Positions 1-8,326 are shown, counted from the first letter of the stretch. The stretch: DNA of 64,000 nucleotides from CAVXGU01 sp963761615 (GCA_963761615.1 CAVXGU010000001.1:248001-312000), one strand, 5' to 3'. Notes: generated from the sequence alone by a model not told the origin. Program-made: numbers and translations.

Positions 1-137
1 ACGCCAAGAAGTCGGGCGCGCCGGCCGGGAAGGAGACCAAGAGCGCCGGGCCGTCCGAGAGCAAGACCGAGGCGAAGGACACCAAGGCCGCGGCGCCGGA
101 CTCGGCCGCCCCCCCGTCTACGACGAAAGCGTCTTGA
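1..137 (+). CDS. C-terminal tail of an unidentified protein (partial at left edge)
   Basis: An open frame enters from the left edge and stops with TGA at 135-137, giving 44 residues very rich in Lys, Ala, Ser, Pro and Glu (for example AKKSGAPAGKETKSAG). This is a low-complexity basic tail, as seen at the ends of some ribosomal, nucleoid or secreted proteins. The domain that would identify it lies outside the window. Its last 20 bases overlap the 3' end of the convergent galU gene. The reading frame is clear but the function is unknown, and a chance open frame in GC-rich DNA cannot be fully excluded. Confidence 0.5.
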   Translation, partial: AKKSGAPAGKETKSAGPSESKTEAKDTKAAAPDSAAPPSTTKAS

Positions 138-999
138 GGTAGGCGGAGAACTTGTCGGCGAGGTCGGGCCGCCGCAGCGCGAAGTAGACGACCGCCTTGA
201 GGAAGCCGAGCTTGTTGCCCGTGTCGTGCCGCACGCCCTTGACCTCGCAGGCGTAGATCGATCGCTTCTTCAGCAGGTCCCTGAGCCCGTTGGTCAGCTG
301 AATCTCGCCAGTTTTGTCGCGCGCCGTCGCGGCGAGCGCCGGAAAGATGTCCGGCGTCAGGATGTAGCGTCCGATGATGGCCAGGTCGGACGGCGCGTCG
401 TCCGCGGCCGGCTTCTCCACCAGGTCCTCGACCCGGTACACCCCCTCGCCGAGCTCGGACCACGACTTGTCGATGGCAATCACGCCGTACTTGGAGATCT
501 CCTCGCGGGGCACGCGCTCGACCGCGAGCACCGGCCCCTGGACCTTGTCGAACACGTCGATGAGCTGCTTGATGGCCGGCGGGTTGGCGTCGATCACGTC
601 GTCGCCGAGGATGACGGCGAAGGGCTCGTTGCCCACCAGCTCGCGCGTGACCAGCACGGCGTGGCCGAGCCCGAGGGCCTCGCCCTGGCGCACGTAGGCC
701 ACGTTGATCATGTTCGAGATCTTCCGGACCTCGGCGAGCTGCTCGTGCTTGCCGCGTGCGTCCAGGAACGTCTCGAGCTCCACCGAGACGTCGAAGTGAT
801 CCTCGATGGCGTTCTTGCCGCGTCCGGTCACCAGGATGATGTTGTCCAGCCCGGAGGCGACGGCTTCCTCGACGCCGTACTGGATGATCGGCTTGTCGAC
901 CAGGGGCAGCATTTCCTTCGGCTGGGCCTTGGTGGCGGGGAGGAACCGCGTGCCGAGCCCGGCGGCGGGGAAGACGACTTTTCTGAGGCTGGTGGGCAC
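118..999 (-). CDS. galU: UTP--glucose-1-phosphate uridylyltransferase
   Basis: This enzyme makes UDP-glucose from UTP and glucose-1-phosphate in the cytoplasm, supplying cell-envelope polysaccharide synthesis. The 293-residue length is typical of GalU. The N-terminal nucleotide-binding signature is AAGLGTRFLPATKAQPKEM, followed by LVDKPIIQYGVEEA and VILGDDVI, all family hallmarks, and the C-terminal part carries VEKPAAD. The frame stays open far upstream as a shadow of serS. I chose the GTG at 999 because homology begins two residues later and a TACGAT hexamer sits 7 nt upstream, which implies a leaderless message. The gene is divergent from serS, with only 54 bp between the starts. Confidence 0.95.
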   Translation of the reverse strand: MPTSLRKVVFPAAGLGTRFLPATKAQPKEMLPLVDKPIIQYGVEEAVASGLDNIILVTGRGKNAIEDHFDVSVELETFLDARGKHEQLAEVRKISNMINVAYVRQGEALGLGHAVLVTRELVGNEPFAVILGDDVIDANPPAIKQLIDVFDKVQGPVLAVERVPREEISKYGVIAIDKSWSELGEGVYRVEDLVEKPAADDAPSDLAIIGRYILTPDIFPALAATARDKTGEIQLTNGLRDLLKKRSIYACEVKGVRHDTGNKLGFLKAVVYFALRRPDLADKFSAYLKTLSS

Positions 1000-1006
1000 G
1001 AACGCG

Positions 1007-1012
1007 ATCGTA
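1007..1012 (-). promoter_or_regulatory. -10 element for galU, leaderless arrangement
   Basis: TACGAT on the minus strand, 7 nt before the GTG start of galU. If transcription starts about 7 nt after the hexamer, the mRNA begins at the start codon. No Shine-Dalgarno sequence is present between them. Confidence 0.5.
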
Positions 1013-1039
1013 GCAGAGGACTCCGACGCCGCGCGAATA

Positions 1040-1045
1040 TACAAT
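1040..1045 (+). promoter_or_regulatory. -10 element for serS, leaderless arrangement
   Basis: TACAAT (within AATATACAATG) lies 8 nt before the serS ATG, which places the expected transcription start at or next to the start codon. It is one of the few AT-rich patches in the 54 bp galU-serS gap. Confidence 0.5.
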
Positions 1046-1053
1046 GAGGGCCC

Positions 1054-2343
1054 ATGCTCGACGCAGCCTACATCCGCGATCACATCGAGGAGGTGCGCGC
1101 CGGCCTCCGGACCCGGGGGCTCGATCCCGACAAGGTCCTCCAGGACATTGCCACCCTCGAGACGGCGCGCCGCCGGCTGATTCCCGAGCTCGAAGGCCTG
1201 AAGCGCCAGCAGAACACCTCGGGCGACGAGATCGCGCGCGCCAAGCGTCAGGGCAAGGAAACGACGCAGATCCAGGAGGCGAACCGGCAGCGCGCGGCGC
1301 AGATCAAGCAGCTTGGCGTTCAGCTCGACTCGGTGGAACACCAGCGGAACGAGCTGCTGCTCACCCTCCCGAACCTGCCGCACGCCAGCGTGCCGGCGGG
1401 CACGAGCGCACACGACAACCAGGAGATCCGCCGGGACGGCGAACCGCGCGCCTTCGACTTCGAGCCCAGGCCCCACTGGGAGCTGGGAGCGGCGCTCGGC
1501 ATCCTCGACTTCGAGCGCGCCGCGCGGATGTCCGGCGCGCGCTTCGCGGTGTTGAGCGGCGCCGGTGCGCGGCTGTCCCGCGCGCTGATCAACTTCATGC
1601 TCGACCTGCACACGCGCGAGCACGGCTACCGTGAGGTCGAGCCGCCGTTCCTCGTCAACAGCTCGGCGCTGCAGGGCACGGGACAGCTTCCCAAGTTCGA
1701 GTCCGATCTCTTCAAGATCGCCGGAGACTGGGACCTGTACCTCGTGCCCACGGCCGAAGTGCCGCTGACGAACCTCCACCGCGAGGAGATTCTCGACGGA
1801 CGCCTCCTGCCGCTGCGGTACACCGCGTACACCCCCTGCTTCCGGAGCGAGGCCGGATCCTACGGTCAGGACGTGCGCGGACTGATCCGGCAGCACCAGT
1901 TCGACAAGGTCGAGCTCGTGAAGCTGACGACGCCGGAGCAGTCCTACGCCGAGCTCGAGGGCCTGACGGCCGATGCCGAGACGGTCCTCCAGCGGCTCGA
2001 GCTGCCGTACCGCACTGTGGCGCTCTGCACGGGCGACCTCGGCTTCGCGGCGGCCAAGACCTACGACATCGAGGTCTGGCTCCCGAGCCAGAAGACCTAC
2101 CGCGAGATCTCGTCCTGCAGTAATACCGAGGCGTTCCAGGCCCGGCGCGCCGGCATCCGCTTCCGCGCCGGCGGCGCGGGACGGACCGACTTCGTCCACA
2201 CCCTGAACGGCTCGGGGCTGGCGGTCGGGCGGACCCTCATCGCGATTCTCGAGAACGGCCAGCAGGGGGACGGCTCGGTCGTCATTCCGCCAGCGCTCCG
2301 GCCCTACATGGACGGGCGCGAGGTGATCGAACCCCTCGCCTAG
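1054..2343 (+). CDS. serS: Serine--tRNA ligase
   Basis: Class II aminoacyl-tRNA synthetase that charges tRNA-Ser (and tRNA-Sec) with serine. At 429 residues it is the usual bacterial length. Residues 1-105 form the antiparallel coiled-coil arm that contacts the tRNA (LEGLKRQQNTSGDEIARAK region). The catalytic core follows with motif 2 (PCFRSEAGSYGQD), the segment KVELVKL, SSCSNTEAFQARR and motif 3 (NGSGLAVGRTLIAILEN). The start MLDAAYIRDH matches the family N-terminus. The gene is monocistronic or at most loosely linked to the membrane gene 13 bp downstream. Confidence 0.97.
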   Translation: MLDAAYIRDHIEEVRAGLRTRGLDPDKVLQDIATLETARRRLIPELEGLKRQQNTSGDEIARAKRQGKETTQIQEANRQRAAQIKQLGVQLDSVEHQRNELLLTLPNLPHASVPAGTSAHDNQEIRRDGEPRAFDFEPRPHWELGAALGILDFERAARMSGARFAVLSGAGARLSRALINFMLDLHTREHGYREVEPPFLVNSSALQGTGQLPKFESDLFKIAGDWDLYLVPTAEVPLTNLHREEILDGRLLPLRYTAYTPCFRSEAGSYGQDVRGLIRQHQFDKVELVKLTTPEQSYAELEGLTADAETVLQRLELPYRTVALCTGDLGFAAAKTYDIEVWLPSQKTYREISSCSNTEAFQARRAGIRFRAGGAGRTDFVHTLNGSGLAVGRTLIAILENGQQGDGSVVIPPALRPYMDGREVIEPLA

Positions 2344-2356
2344 CCACCATGACGCG

Positions 2357-4150
2357 ATGCGCGGCCGCCTGAGTCCGCTCGTCGTCCTGATCGTGGCAAT
2401 CCTGGCCGCGGCGAGGGGCCCCGCGCTCGCCGCCGACGAAGGCTGGGTGATCGATCGCCTGGACATCCACCTCGACATCCAGCCGGACGGCTCGGTCGCG
2501 GCGTCGGAGGCCTTCGACGTCGACTTCCGCAACCTGCAGCGCCACGGCCTCTACCGCGACCTCCTGTACCGCTTCCAGTACGACGCGGCGCACGATCGCA
2601 TCTACCGCATCCGGCTCGGCGGCGTGACCGACGCCGAGGGACACGCGCAGCCGGTCGCGACGACGACCGAAGGTGGGCGGTACCGCTTCCGCATCGGTGA
2701 CGCCAATCGCACGATCTCGGGGCGGCAGCGCTACCGCCTCCGGTACGGCATCACGGGCGCCCTCAATGGTTTCCCGGATCACGACGAGCTGTACTGGAAC
2801 GCCACGGGCACCTGGCCGGTGAGCATCGCCGCGACGGCGGTGCTGGTCACCGCGCCGCCGGGCTCGATCGAGCGCGTGGACTGCTTCGAGGGCCGGGCGG
2901 GCTCGACCGCACGCTGCAAGGCGATCGTCTCCGGAAACGACGCGACGTTCACGGCGACCCGTCCGCTGGCCGACGGGGAACAGATGACGATCGTGGCCGG
3001 CCTGCGCAAGGGCGCCGTCGCCGAGCCCGCGCCGATCCTCGTGGCGAGACCGAGGACCCTGCCGCAGTTCTTCGATCGCACCCCGTGGCTCGTGGGCCTC
3101 GCGCTCGCGGGCTTCGCGGCCGCCGTCGGCGGGATCGGCGGGTTGTGGTGGCGGATCGGCCGCGATCGCCGGTACATCTCGGTCCACTATCTGTCGAACG
3201 ACCCGCGCGAGGAGCGGGTCCCGCTCTTCGGCTCCGACCAGATCGCCGTCGAGTTCCAGCCGCCAGACAAGATGCGCCCCGCGCAGATGGGCCTGCTCTT
3301 CGACGAGCGCGCCGACACCCTCGACGTGACGGCGACGATCGTCGACCTCGCCGTGCGCGGGTACCTGAAGATTACCGAACACCACCGGACCGGCCTCTCG
3401 GCGCTGTTCAGCAAGCCCTACTACGAGCTGGAGCGCCTGAAGGAGGCCGACGTCGAGCTGCTCGAGTACGAGCAGCTGCTCCTGAACGGGCTGTTCCGGT
3501 CGTCCACGACCGTGGAGCTCTCGAAGTTGAAGGGCACCTTTTTCGAAGACCTCCAGAAGGCGAAGAAGGCGCTTTATGCCGACGGCGTGTCCCGCGGCTG
3601 GTTTCCCCGGAACCCGAACACGGTGCGCAATCTCTGGCGCGCCGTCGGGATATTCGTGGGCGGCGGCGGCGGCGCGCTCACCGTCTTCCTGGGGAGCCGC
3701 TGGGGAGCGGGACTGGCCGGCCTGCCCGTGCTGGCCGGCGGCCTGCTGCTCGCCGCCGTGGCCGGCGCCATGCCCAGGCGCACCGCTGCCGGGCGCGAGG
3801 CGACGCGCCGCGCGCTCGGGTTCGCGCGCTACATCAAGACGGCGGAGCAGCACCAGCAGGCGTTCGCCGAGCGCGCCAACATCTTCACGGCGTACCTGCC
3901 GTACGCCGTCGTGATGAAGTGCGTCGAGAAGTGGGCGAACGCCTTCAAGGACATCGATCTGCGTCAGGCGACCGTCGGCTGGTACAGCGGGGGGCCGCCG
4001 GTCTTCGACGCGGGCAGCTTCTCGTCGAGCCTCGCCGGCTTCTCGTCCTCCATGTCGAGCGCGATCACGCCCGGCGGGTCGGGGGCCAGCGGGTTCAGCG
4101 GCGGCTCGTCGGGCGGGGGTGGCGGGGGCGGCGGAGGTGGCAGTTGGTGA
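2357..4150 (+). CDS. DUF2207 domain membrane protein with poly-Gly tail
   Basis: A 597-residue predicted membrane protein of the DUF2207 family. A signal peptide (about residues 1-25, ending GPALA) is followed by an extracytoplasmic beta-rich DUF2207 domain to about residue 225 (DVDFRNLQRHGLYRDL), a transmembrane helix near 240-262, a cytoplasmic winged-helix-like part (LKITEH, KLKGTFFEDLQKAKK) and two further hydrophobic helices near 430-475. The C-terminus is low-complexity Ser/Gly, ending in ten glycines then SW, as in many DUF2207 members. The biochemical role is unknown. It overlaps the LemA gene by one base (TGATG), so translation is likely coupled, and DUF2207-LemA pairs are a recurring neighbourhood. 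Confidence 0.85.
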   Translation: MRGRLSPLVVLIVAILAAARGPALAADEGWVIDRLDIHLDIQPDGSVAASEAFDVDFRNLQRHGLYRDLLYRFQYDAAHDRIYRIRLGGVTDAEGHAQPVATTTEGGRYRFRIGDANRTISGRQRYRLRYGITGALNGFPDHDELYWNATGTWPVSIAATAVLVTAPPGSIERVDCFEGRAGSTARCKAIVSGNDATFTATRPLADGEQMTIVAGLRKGAVAEPAPILVARPRTLPQFFDRTPWLVGLALAGFAAAVGGIGGLWWRIGRDRRYISVHYLSNDPREERVPLFGSDQIAVEFQPPDKMRPAQMGLLFDERADTLDVTATIVDLAVRGYLKITEHHRTGLSALFSKPYYELERLKEADVELLEYEQLLLNGLFRSSTTVELSKLKGTFFEDLQKAKKALYADGVSRGWFPRNPNTVRNLWRAVGIFVGGGGGALTVFLGSRWGAGLAGLPVLAGGLLLAAVAGAMPRRTAAGREATRRALGFARYIKTAEQHQQAFAERANIFTAYLPYAVVMKCVEKWANAFKDIDLRQATVGWYSGGPPVFDAGSFSSSLAGFSSSMSSAITPGGSGASGFSGGSSGGGGGGGGGGSW

Positions 4151-4659
4151 TGGCCGCATGGGCGATCGGGGCGCTGGCCGTGCTGTACGTCGCGGTGCTG
4201 TACAACGGGCTGGTCGGCGCGCGCCAGCGGGTTCGCGAAGGGTGGAGCGCGATCGACGTCCAGCTCATGCGACGCTCGTCGCTCATTCCGAGCCTCGTCG
4301 AGGCCGTGCGCGGGTACGCGGCGTTCGAGCGCGGCACGATGCAGGCGGTCGCCGATGCGCGCGGGGCACTCGGGGCGGCGCACGGCCCGCTGGCGGCGGC
4401 GCGCGCCAACGAGAGCCTGTCCGGCGCGTTGCAGACCTTCTTCGCGGTCGCCGAGGCCTATCCCGATCTGAAGGCCAGCGAGCGCTTTGCCCAGCTTCAG
4501 CGCGATCTGACGGACACCGAGGACAAGATCGCCTACGCGCGCAACTACTACAACGGTGCGGTCGAGGCCTACAACATCAAGGTCCAGAGCTTCCCCGGGC
4601 TGCTCGTGGCCGGAGCGTTCGGGTTCCGGCCGGCGGAGTTCTTTTCCGCCGGGTCCTGA
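4150..4659 (+). CDS. LemA family protein
   Basis: A 169-residue LemA-type protein with one N-terminal membrane helix (about residues 3-22) and a long helical bundle exposed outside. Conserved features include VREGWSAIDVQLMRRSSLIPSL, the FERGTMQAVADAR segment, the DTEDKIAYARNYYNGAVEAYN helix and the C-terminal FPGLLVAGAFGF. The ATG at 4150 overlaps the TGA of the DUF2207 gene, and homology begins right at this start. LemA proteins are common in bacteria but their biochemical function is poorly defined. Pairing with DUF2207 suggests a joint membrane function. Confidence 0.9.
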   Translation: MAAWAIGALAVLYVAVLYNGLVGARQRVREGWSAIDVQLMRRSSLIPSLVEAVRGYAAFERGTMQAVADARGALGAAHGPLAAARANESLSGALQTFFAVAEAYPDLKASERFAQLQRDLTDTEDKIAYARNYYNGAVEAYNIKVQSFPGLLVAGAFGFRPAEFFSAGS

Positions 4660-4727
4660 GTCGCGTCCGCGCCCCCTCGAGAATGCCGCCCGGCCCCGGG
4701 TGAGCGCGCCCGCCGCCGGTCTGCCGA

Positions 4728-4769
4728 TATGATCGCGCAATGACGAAAGGACGGACACCATGGCGGTGA
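4728..4769 (+). promoter_or_regulatory. -10 element plus leaderless 9-codon mini-ORF ahead of dinB-like gene
   Basis: TATGAT at 4728-4733 is followed 6 nt later by ATG at 4740, which opens the mini-ORF MTKGRTPWR and stops at 4767-4769. The mini-ORF overlaps the real ATG at 4760 out of frame, and its AAAGGA (4746-4751) doubles as the Shine-Dalgarno sequence of that gene. Either it is a short leader peptide or simply a 20-nt 5' leader that happens to begin with ATG. Confidence 0.4.
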
Positions 4770-5275
4770 AGGCGATGTCGTTGCTCGACGAGATGCTGGT
4801 CGCCTGGCGCTACACCCGGGACGGGGTCATCGCCGAGCTGCGCAATCTTCCCGAGTCGGCGCTGGACTTCCGGCCGACGTCGCAGACGCGGACCGCCCGC
4901 GAGCTGGCGCAGCACATTCTGGAATCGGGGCTCGTGATGGCGGGGGAGCTGCCGCGCCCGGACGGCGACTTCGGCCGGCAGTCGTACCCCGCGTTCCTCC
5001 GCGAGTACGCGTCCGGCGTGGCCCGGTATCGCACGAAAGCGTCGCTGCTGGCGGCACTGAGGAAGACGCACGCCGACGGCGAGCGCAGGCTCCGGGCGGC
5101 CGGCGAGCGGGCCATGCTCCAGACCATCCGCCAGTTCAACGGCGAGCCCGCGACGCGGCTGTCCTGGATGCACCACGGCGTCTCCCACGAGGAGTACCAC
5201 CGCGGCCAGCTCGCGCTCTACGCCAGACTGACGGGCCGCGTGCCGGCGCTCACGAAGGTGATCCACGGTGGATAG
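4760..5275 (+). CDS. DinB family protein
   Basis: A 171-residue four-helix-bundle protein of the DinB/YfiT-like superfamily. Members often bind a metal through three histidines and several act as thiol transferases (bacillithiol or mycothiol S-transferases). Candidate ligand histidines are in ELAQHILE (about residue 52) and MHHGVSHEEYHRGQL (about 138-148), which is the usual pattern. The start at 4760 has AAAGGA 8 nt upstream. The gene stands alone between LemA and the convergent nuclease gene. The substrate is unknown. Confidence 0.8.
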   Translation: MAVKAMSLLDEMLVAWRYTRDGVIAELRNLPESALDFRPTSQTRTARELAQHILESGLVMAGELPRPDGDFGRQSYPAFLREYASGVARYRTKASLLAALRKTHADGERRLRAAGERAMLQTIRQFNGEPATRLSWMHHGVSHEEYHRGQLALYARLTGRVPALTKVIHGG

Positions 5276-5293
5276 CCGTTGACCGCGCCCGGT

Positions 5294-6022
5294 TCATGCG
5301 CGTGGCACGACGTCGACGACGAGCGGCAGGTGATCGGAGGCGATGAGCGACCGCCGGTCGCGGTGGAACCGCGCACGCTCGATCTTCAACCGGTGATCCA
5401 GGTAGATGTGATCGAGGTGGAGCAGGGGGAGGACCGCCGGGTAGGCGCGCGTCCGCGGCAGGTGCCTCGCGAGGTCCGTCAGGTTGAATTCCTGGGAGAG
5501 CGTCTGGGTGACCAGGCCGTGATTCCAGTCGTTGAAGTCGCCCAGGATGACGCGCTGGCCGGAGATGTCGAGGAGCTTGAGCAGACGCTCGTCGATGAGG
5601 CGCGCCTGCGCCCGCCGCTCACGCATCGCAGTGCCCAGGTGCACGTTGAAGATGTGCAGCAAGGTGTTCTTCACGCGGATGTCGGTCCGGAGCGCGATGC
5701 GCGGCTGGCGCCCGGCGACGGTCAGATCGATCCGGCGCGAGGACTCGACGGGCCAGCGGCTGAGCGTCAGGTTGCCGAAGGCGCCGAGACGGTGCTGGCG
5801 CGCCTCGGCGAAGCGGTACGAATAGCCGAGGGCGTCGGCCAGGTAGCGCGCCTGGTTCGACTGGTCGGACTCCTCGCGGTGCCGGTTCACCACCTCCTGG
5901 AGCGCCAGGATGTCGGCGTCGAGGTCCTGGAGCACGCGCAGGATCCGGTCGATCCGGATGCGTCCGTCGAGGCCGCGTCCCTTGTGGATGTTGTAGGTGG
6001 CGATGCGCAGTCTGGTCGACAT
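5294..6022 (-). CDS. Endonuclease/exonuclease/phosphatase family protein
   Basis: A 242-residue member of the EEP superfamily, Mg-dependent phosphoesterases acting on nucleic acids or phospholipid and inositol head groups. The catalytic set is visible in order: TYNIHKG (Asn), LALQEVV (Glu), FNVHLGT (His), VILGDFNDWN (Asp/Asn), LDHIYLD and ASDHLPL (Asp-His). No signal peptide is seen, so it is probably cytoplasmic. It follows the PLD/cardiolipin-synthase-like gene with a 13 bp gap on the same strand. That pairing is common and suggests a lipid or head-group function rather than DNA repair. Confidence 0.88.
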   Translation of the reverse strand: MSTRLRIATYNIHKGRGLDGRIRIDRILRVLQDLDADILALQEVVNRHREESDQSNQARYLADALGYSYRFAEARQHRLGAFGNLTLSRWPVESSRRIDLTVAGRQPRIALRTDIRVKNTLLHIFNVHLGTAMRERRAQARLIDERLLKLLDISGQRVILGDFNDWNHGLVTQTLSQEFNLTDLARHLPRTRAYPAVLPLLHLDHIYLDHRLKIERARFHRDRRSLIASDHLPLVVDVVPRA

Positions 6023-6035
6023 GGGATCCGGCGAT

Positions 6036-7514
6036 TCAGAGTTGGTCTTCGATGAGCGACGCGAACCGCTCCTGCGACGTCTGCCAGAGGCCGCGCCGGC
6101 GCCAGGTGTCGAGGTCCACCCGCCGGCAGCGCGCCAGATCGGTGACGAAGATCGCCCGGAGGGTCGTCGCGATCGCGCGGTCGTGAAAGCAGAGATTGGT
6201 CTCCTCGTTCAGGGCGAAGGACCGGTTGTCGAGATTGGCCGTGCCGATCGTCGCCCACGTGCCGTCGATGATCATGGTCTTCTGGTGCAGCATCGTGGGC
6301 TGGAACTCATAGATCTCCACGCCTGCCTCGAGCAGCTTCCCGTAGCGCCGGATGCTGTTCTGCCGCGCCCACCAGGAGTCGATGTGATCGCCGGCGAGCA
6401 TGAGCTTGATGTCGACCCCGCGCGCCCGCGCGGTTGCCAGCACGTCGATGACGCGCCCGTCGGGGATGAAGTACGGGTTGGCGATGAAGACTTCGCGGTT
6501 CGCGCACTGCAGGGCCGTGAAGTACATGGTACCAACGGCGCCGGCTCCCGTGGCCGGCGAGCTCTGAATCGTCTGCACCAGTACCTGCCCCGTGTGCACC
6601 ACCTCGGGAAAGAACCGCTGGCCCGACAGGATCTCTCCTGTCGTCTCGAGCCAGTTCTGGGCGAAGCCGCTCTGCTGGGCGAGCGCGGCCGGCCCGGTCA
6701 CCGCCACCTGGATGTCCCGCCACTCGCGGGCGTCGGCAGCCCTGCCCAGCCACTGATCCGCGATGCCCGCGCCGCCCGTGAAGGCCAGCCGCCCGTCCAC
6801 GACGAGCGACTTGCGATGATCGCGCAGGTTGGCGCGGTTCAGCGTGTACCAGTGGATCGGATGGAACCACGCGAGCTGGCATCCGCCGGCTTCCAGGATC
6901 CGGAAGAGCTCCGGGCCGAGCGTCGAGGACCCGATCGCATCGAGCAGCAGCTTGACGGATACCCCGCGGCGCGCGCTCTCGGCGAACGCCTCGGCGAACC
7001 GCTCGCCGACCGCGCCCTTCCAGAAGATGTACTGCTCCATCGTAATCGATGCCTGCGCCGACTCGATGGCCGCGAGCATCGCCGGATAGAACTCGTCGCC
7101 GTCGTTGTAGATGACCACCTCGTTGCCGGCGACGAACGGTGTGCCCGTGACCCCCTCCATCGTGATCTGGAATTCCGGGGAGTCCACGTCGAGATTCGAC
7201 TCGAGCGGATAAACGACCGGATGCGTGACCGTTGTCGTGTGGTAGAAGACGAACGACAGGCTCGCGGCAACCAGGGCGAGCGGCCAGAGTCCCGCGTGCC
7301 AGAGTGCGAGGGCGCCCAGCAGCCAGACCGTCCACGAGCGCACGACGAGGCGGAACCAGTCCGAGAGATCGCGGGACCCGAAGGGCGTGGGCCACGGCTG
7401 TGCGGGGGCGAGCCGGTAGAGCTGTTCCCGCGGGACGCGGCGCTTGAGCCAGCGCCGCGCCTCCGTCGGCTTTCGAAGAAGACGGGATCCGGAGGCCGGA
7501 CCGCTCGGCGGCAC
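6036..7514 (-). CDS. Cardiolipin synthase-like phospholipase D protein
   Basis: A 492-residue PLD-superfamily membrane protein, probably condensing phosphatidylglycerol to cardiolipin or exchanging head groups. Two hydrophobic helices lie near residues 58-95. Two HKD motifs follow: HRKSLVVDG (His near residue 233) and HQKTMIIDG (His near residue 410), each with the downstream TGG or GTANLDNRS segment. Both motifs are intact, so it should be active. The GTG start at 7514 is favoured because a TAGAAT hexamer lies 6 nt upstream. It is divergent from the PIG-L gene and heads an operon with the EEP gene. Confidence 0.88.
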   Translation of the reverse strand: MPPSGPASGSRLLRKPTEARRWLKRRVPREQLYRLAPAQPWPTPFGSRDLSDWFRLVVRSWTVWLLGALALWHAGLWPLALVAASLSFVFYHTTTVTHPVVYPLESNLDVDSPEFQITMEGVTGTPFVAGNEVVIYNDGDEFYPAMLAAIESAQASITMEQYIFWKGAVGERFAEAFAESARRGVSVKLLLDAIGSSTLGPELFRILEAGGCQLAWFHPIHWYTLNRANLRDHRKSLVVDGRLAFTGGAGIADQWLGRAADAREWRDIQVAVTGPAALAQQSGFAQNWLETTGEILSGQRFFPEVVHTGQVLVQTIQSSPATGAGAVGTMYFTALQCANREVFIANPYFIPDGRVIDVLATARARGVDIKLMLAGDHIDSWWARQNSIRRYGKLLEAGVEIYEFQPTMLHQKTMIIDGTWATIGTANLDNRSFALNEETNLCFHDRAIATTLRAIFVTDLARCRRVDLDTWRRRGLWQTSQERFASLIEDQL

Positions 7515-7520
7515 CAGTGC

Positions 7521-7526
7521 ATTCTA
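7521..7526 (-). promoter_or_regulatory. -10 element for PLD/EEP operon, leaderless arrangement
   Basis: TAGAAT on the minus strand, 6 nt before the GTG start at 7514, with no Shine-Dalgarno sequence between. Confidence 0.5.
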
Positions 7527-7577
7527 TGGCGCGGCGGTCGATCGATGCGCCCGGGAAGCGCGGCTCGCGTTTCGGGC

Positions 7578-7583
7578 TAGCAT
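7578..7583 (+). promoter_or_regulatory. -10 element for PIG-L gene, leaderless arrangement
   Basis: TAGCAT lies 5 nt before the ATG at 7589. Together with the opposite TAGAAT at 7521-7526 it makes a back-to-back leaderless promoter pair in a 74 bp gap. Confidence 0.5.
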
Positions 7584-7588
7584 GCCCT

Positions 7589-8326
7589 ATGACCCTGGAG
7601 CCCCTGCCGCCGGCGTTCGACGTCGTGGCCGTTGCCGCGCACCCCGACGATCTGGAGGTGGCGATGGGCGGCACCGCGGCCAGGCTGACCGCGGCCGGCC
7701 AGCGCGTGCTGTTCGTGGATCTGACCGACGGAGAGCCGGCGCGCCACGGCCGGCCGCACGAGCGGGCGGCGCAGGCCGCTCGGGCTGCCGAGGTGCTCGG
7801 CGTCGAGCGGCGCACGCTCGACTGCCACGATCGCCTGCTGGTGGACTCGATCGAGAACCGGCTCGCGGTCGCGCGCATCATTCGCGCGCATCGGCCGCGA
7901 CTGGTGTTCGCGACCCAGGGCTCGGGCGTGCATCCCGACCACAAGGCCCTGACCGACATCGTCGTCGGGGGCGTGTTCTACGCGCGGCTCCCGAAATGGG
8001 ACGAGGTGGAGGGCGGCTCCGCGCTCGAGGGAACCGAACCGCACGAGGTCGACCGCCTCTTTTTCGCCCGGTGCCGCATGGAGCCCCCCTGGGAACGGTT
8101 CGATTTCGCGGTGGACGTGAGCGGCGTGTACCAGACGAAGCTCGCCGCGATCGGCGCGTACACGAGTGTCTTCCAGGGCGAGCAGGCGCGGCTCGTGGAT
8201 CGGTACCGCGCGGAAGATCAGTGGGTCGGCCGCCTGGTGGGCACCGCGTATGCCGAGCCGTTTCGCGCGCGGTCGCCGTTGCTGGTCAGCAGCCCGGCCG
8301 TCTTCGACCGCGTGCCGTTCGGCTGA
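7589..8326 (+). CDS. PIG-L family deacetylase (LmbE-like)
   Basis: A 245-residue zinc-dependent N-acetylglucosaminyl deacetylase of the PIG-L/LmbE family. It carries the metal motif AAHPDDLEVAMGG near the N-terminus and the second site GSGVHPDHKALT near residue 115. Acidobacterial relatives are often named BshB1, acting in bacillithiol synthesis, but no other bacillithiol gene is visible here, so the substrate is open. An earlier in-frame ATG at 7517 adds 24 residues. I prefer 7589 because family homology begins there and a TAGCAT hexamer lies 5 nt upstream. Confidence 0.85.
   Translation: MTLEPLPPAFDVVAVAAHPDDLEVAMGGTAARLTAAGQRVLFVDLTDGEPARHGRPHERAAQAARAAEVLGVERRTLDCHDRLLVDSIENRLAVARIIRAHRPRLVFATQGSGVHPDHKALTDIVVGGVFYARLPKWDEVEGGSALEGTEPHEVDRLFFARCRMEPPWERFDFAVDVSGVYQTKLAAIGAYTSVFQGEQARLVDRYRAEDQWVGRLVGTAYAEPFRARSPLLVSSPAVFDRVPFG

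Noticed and set aside
118..2532. 804-residue open frame on the minus strand extending galU upstream
   Set aside because: The first 510 residues are antisense to serS and show low-complexity Arg/Glu/Leu composition. The GalU family starts near 999.
4115..4147. G-rich run as a G-quadruplex or repeat
   Set aside because: It simply encodes the Ser/Gly tail of the DUF2207 protein, as in relatives.
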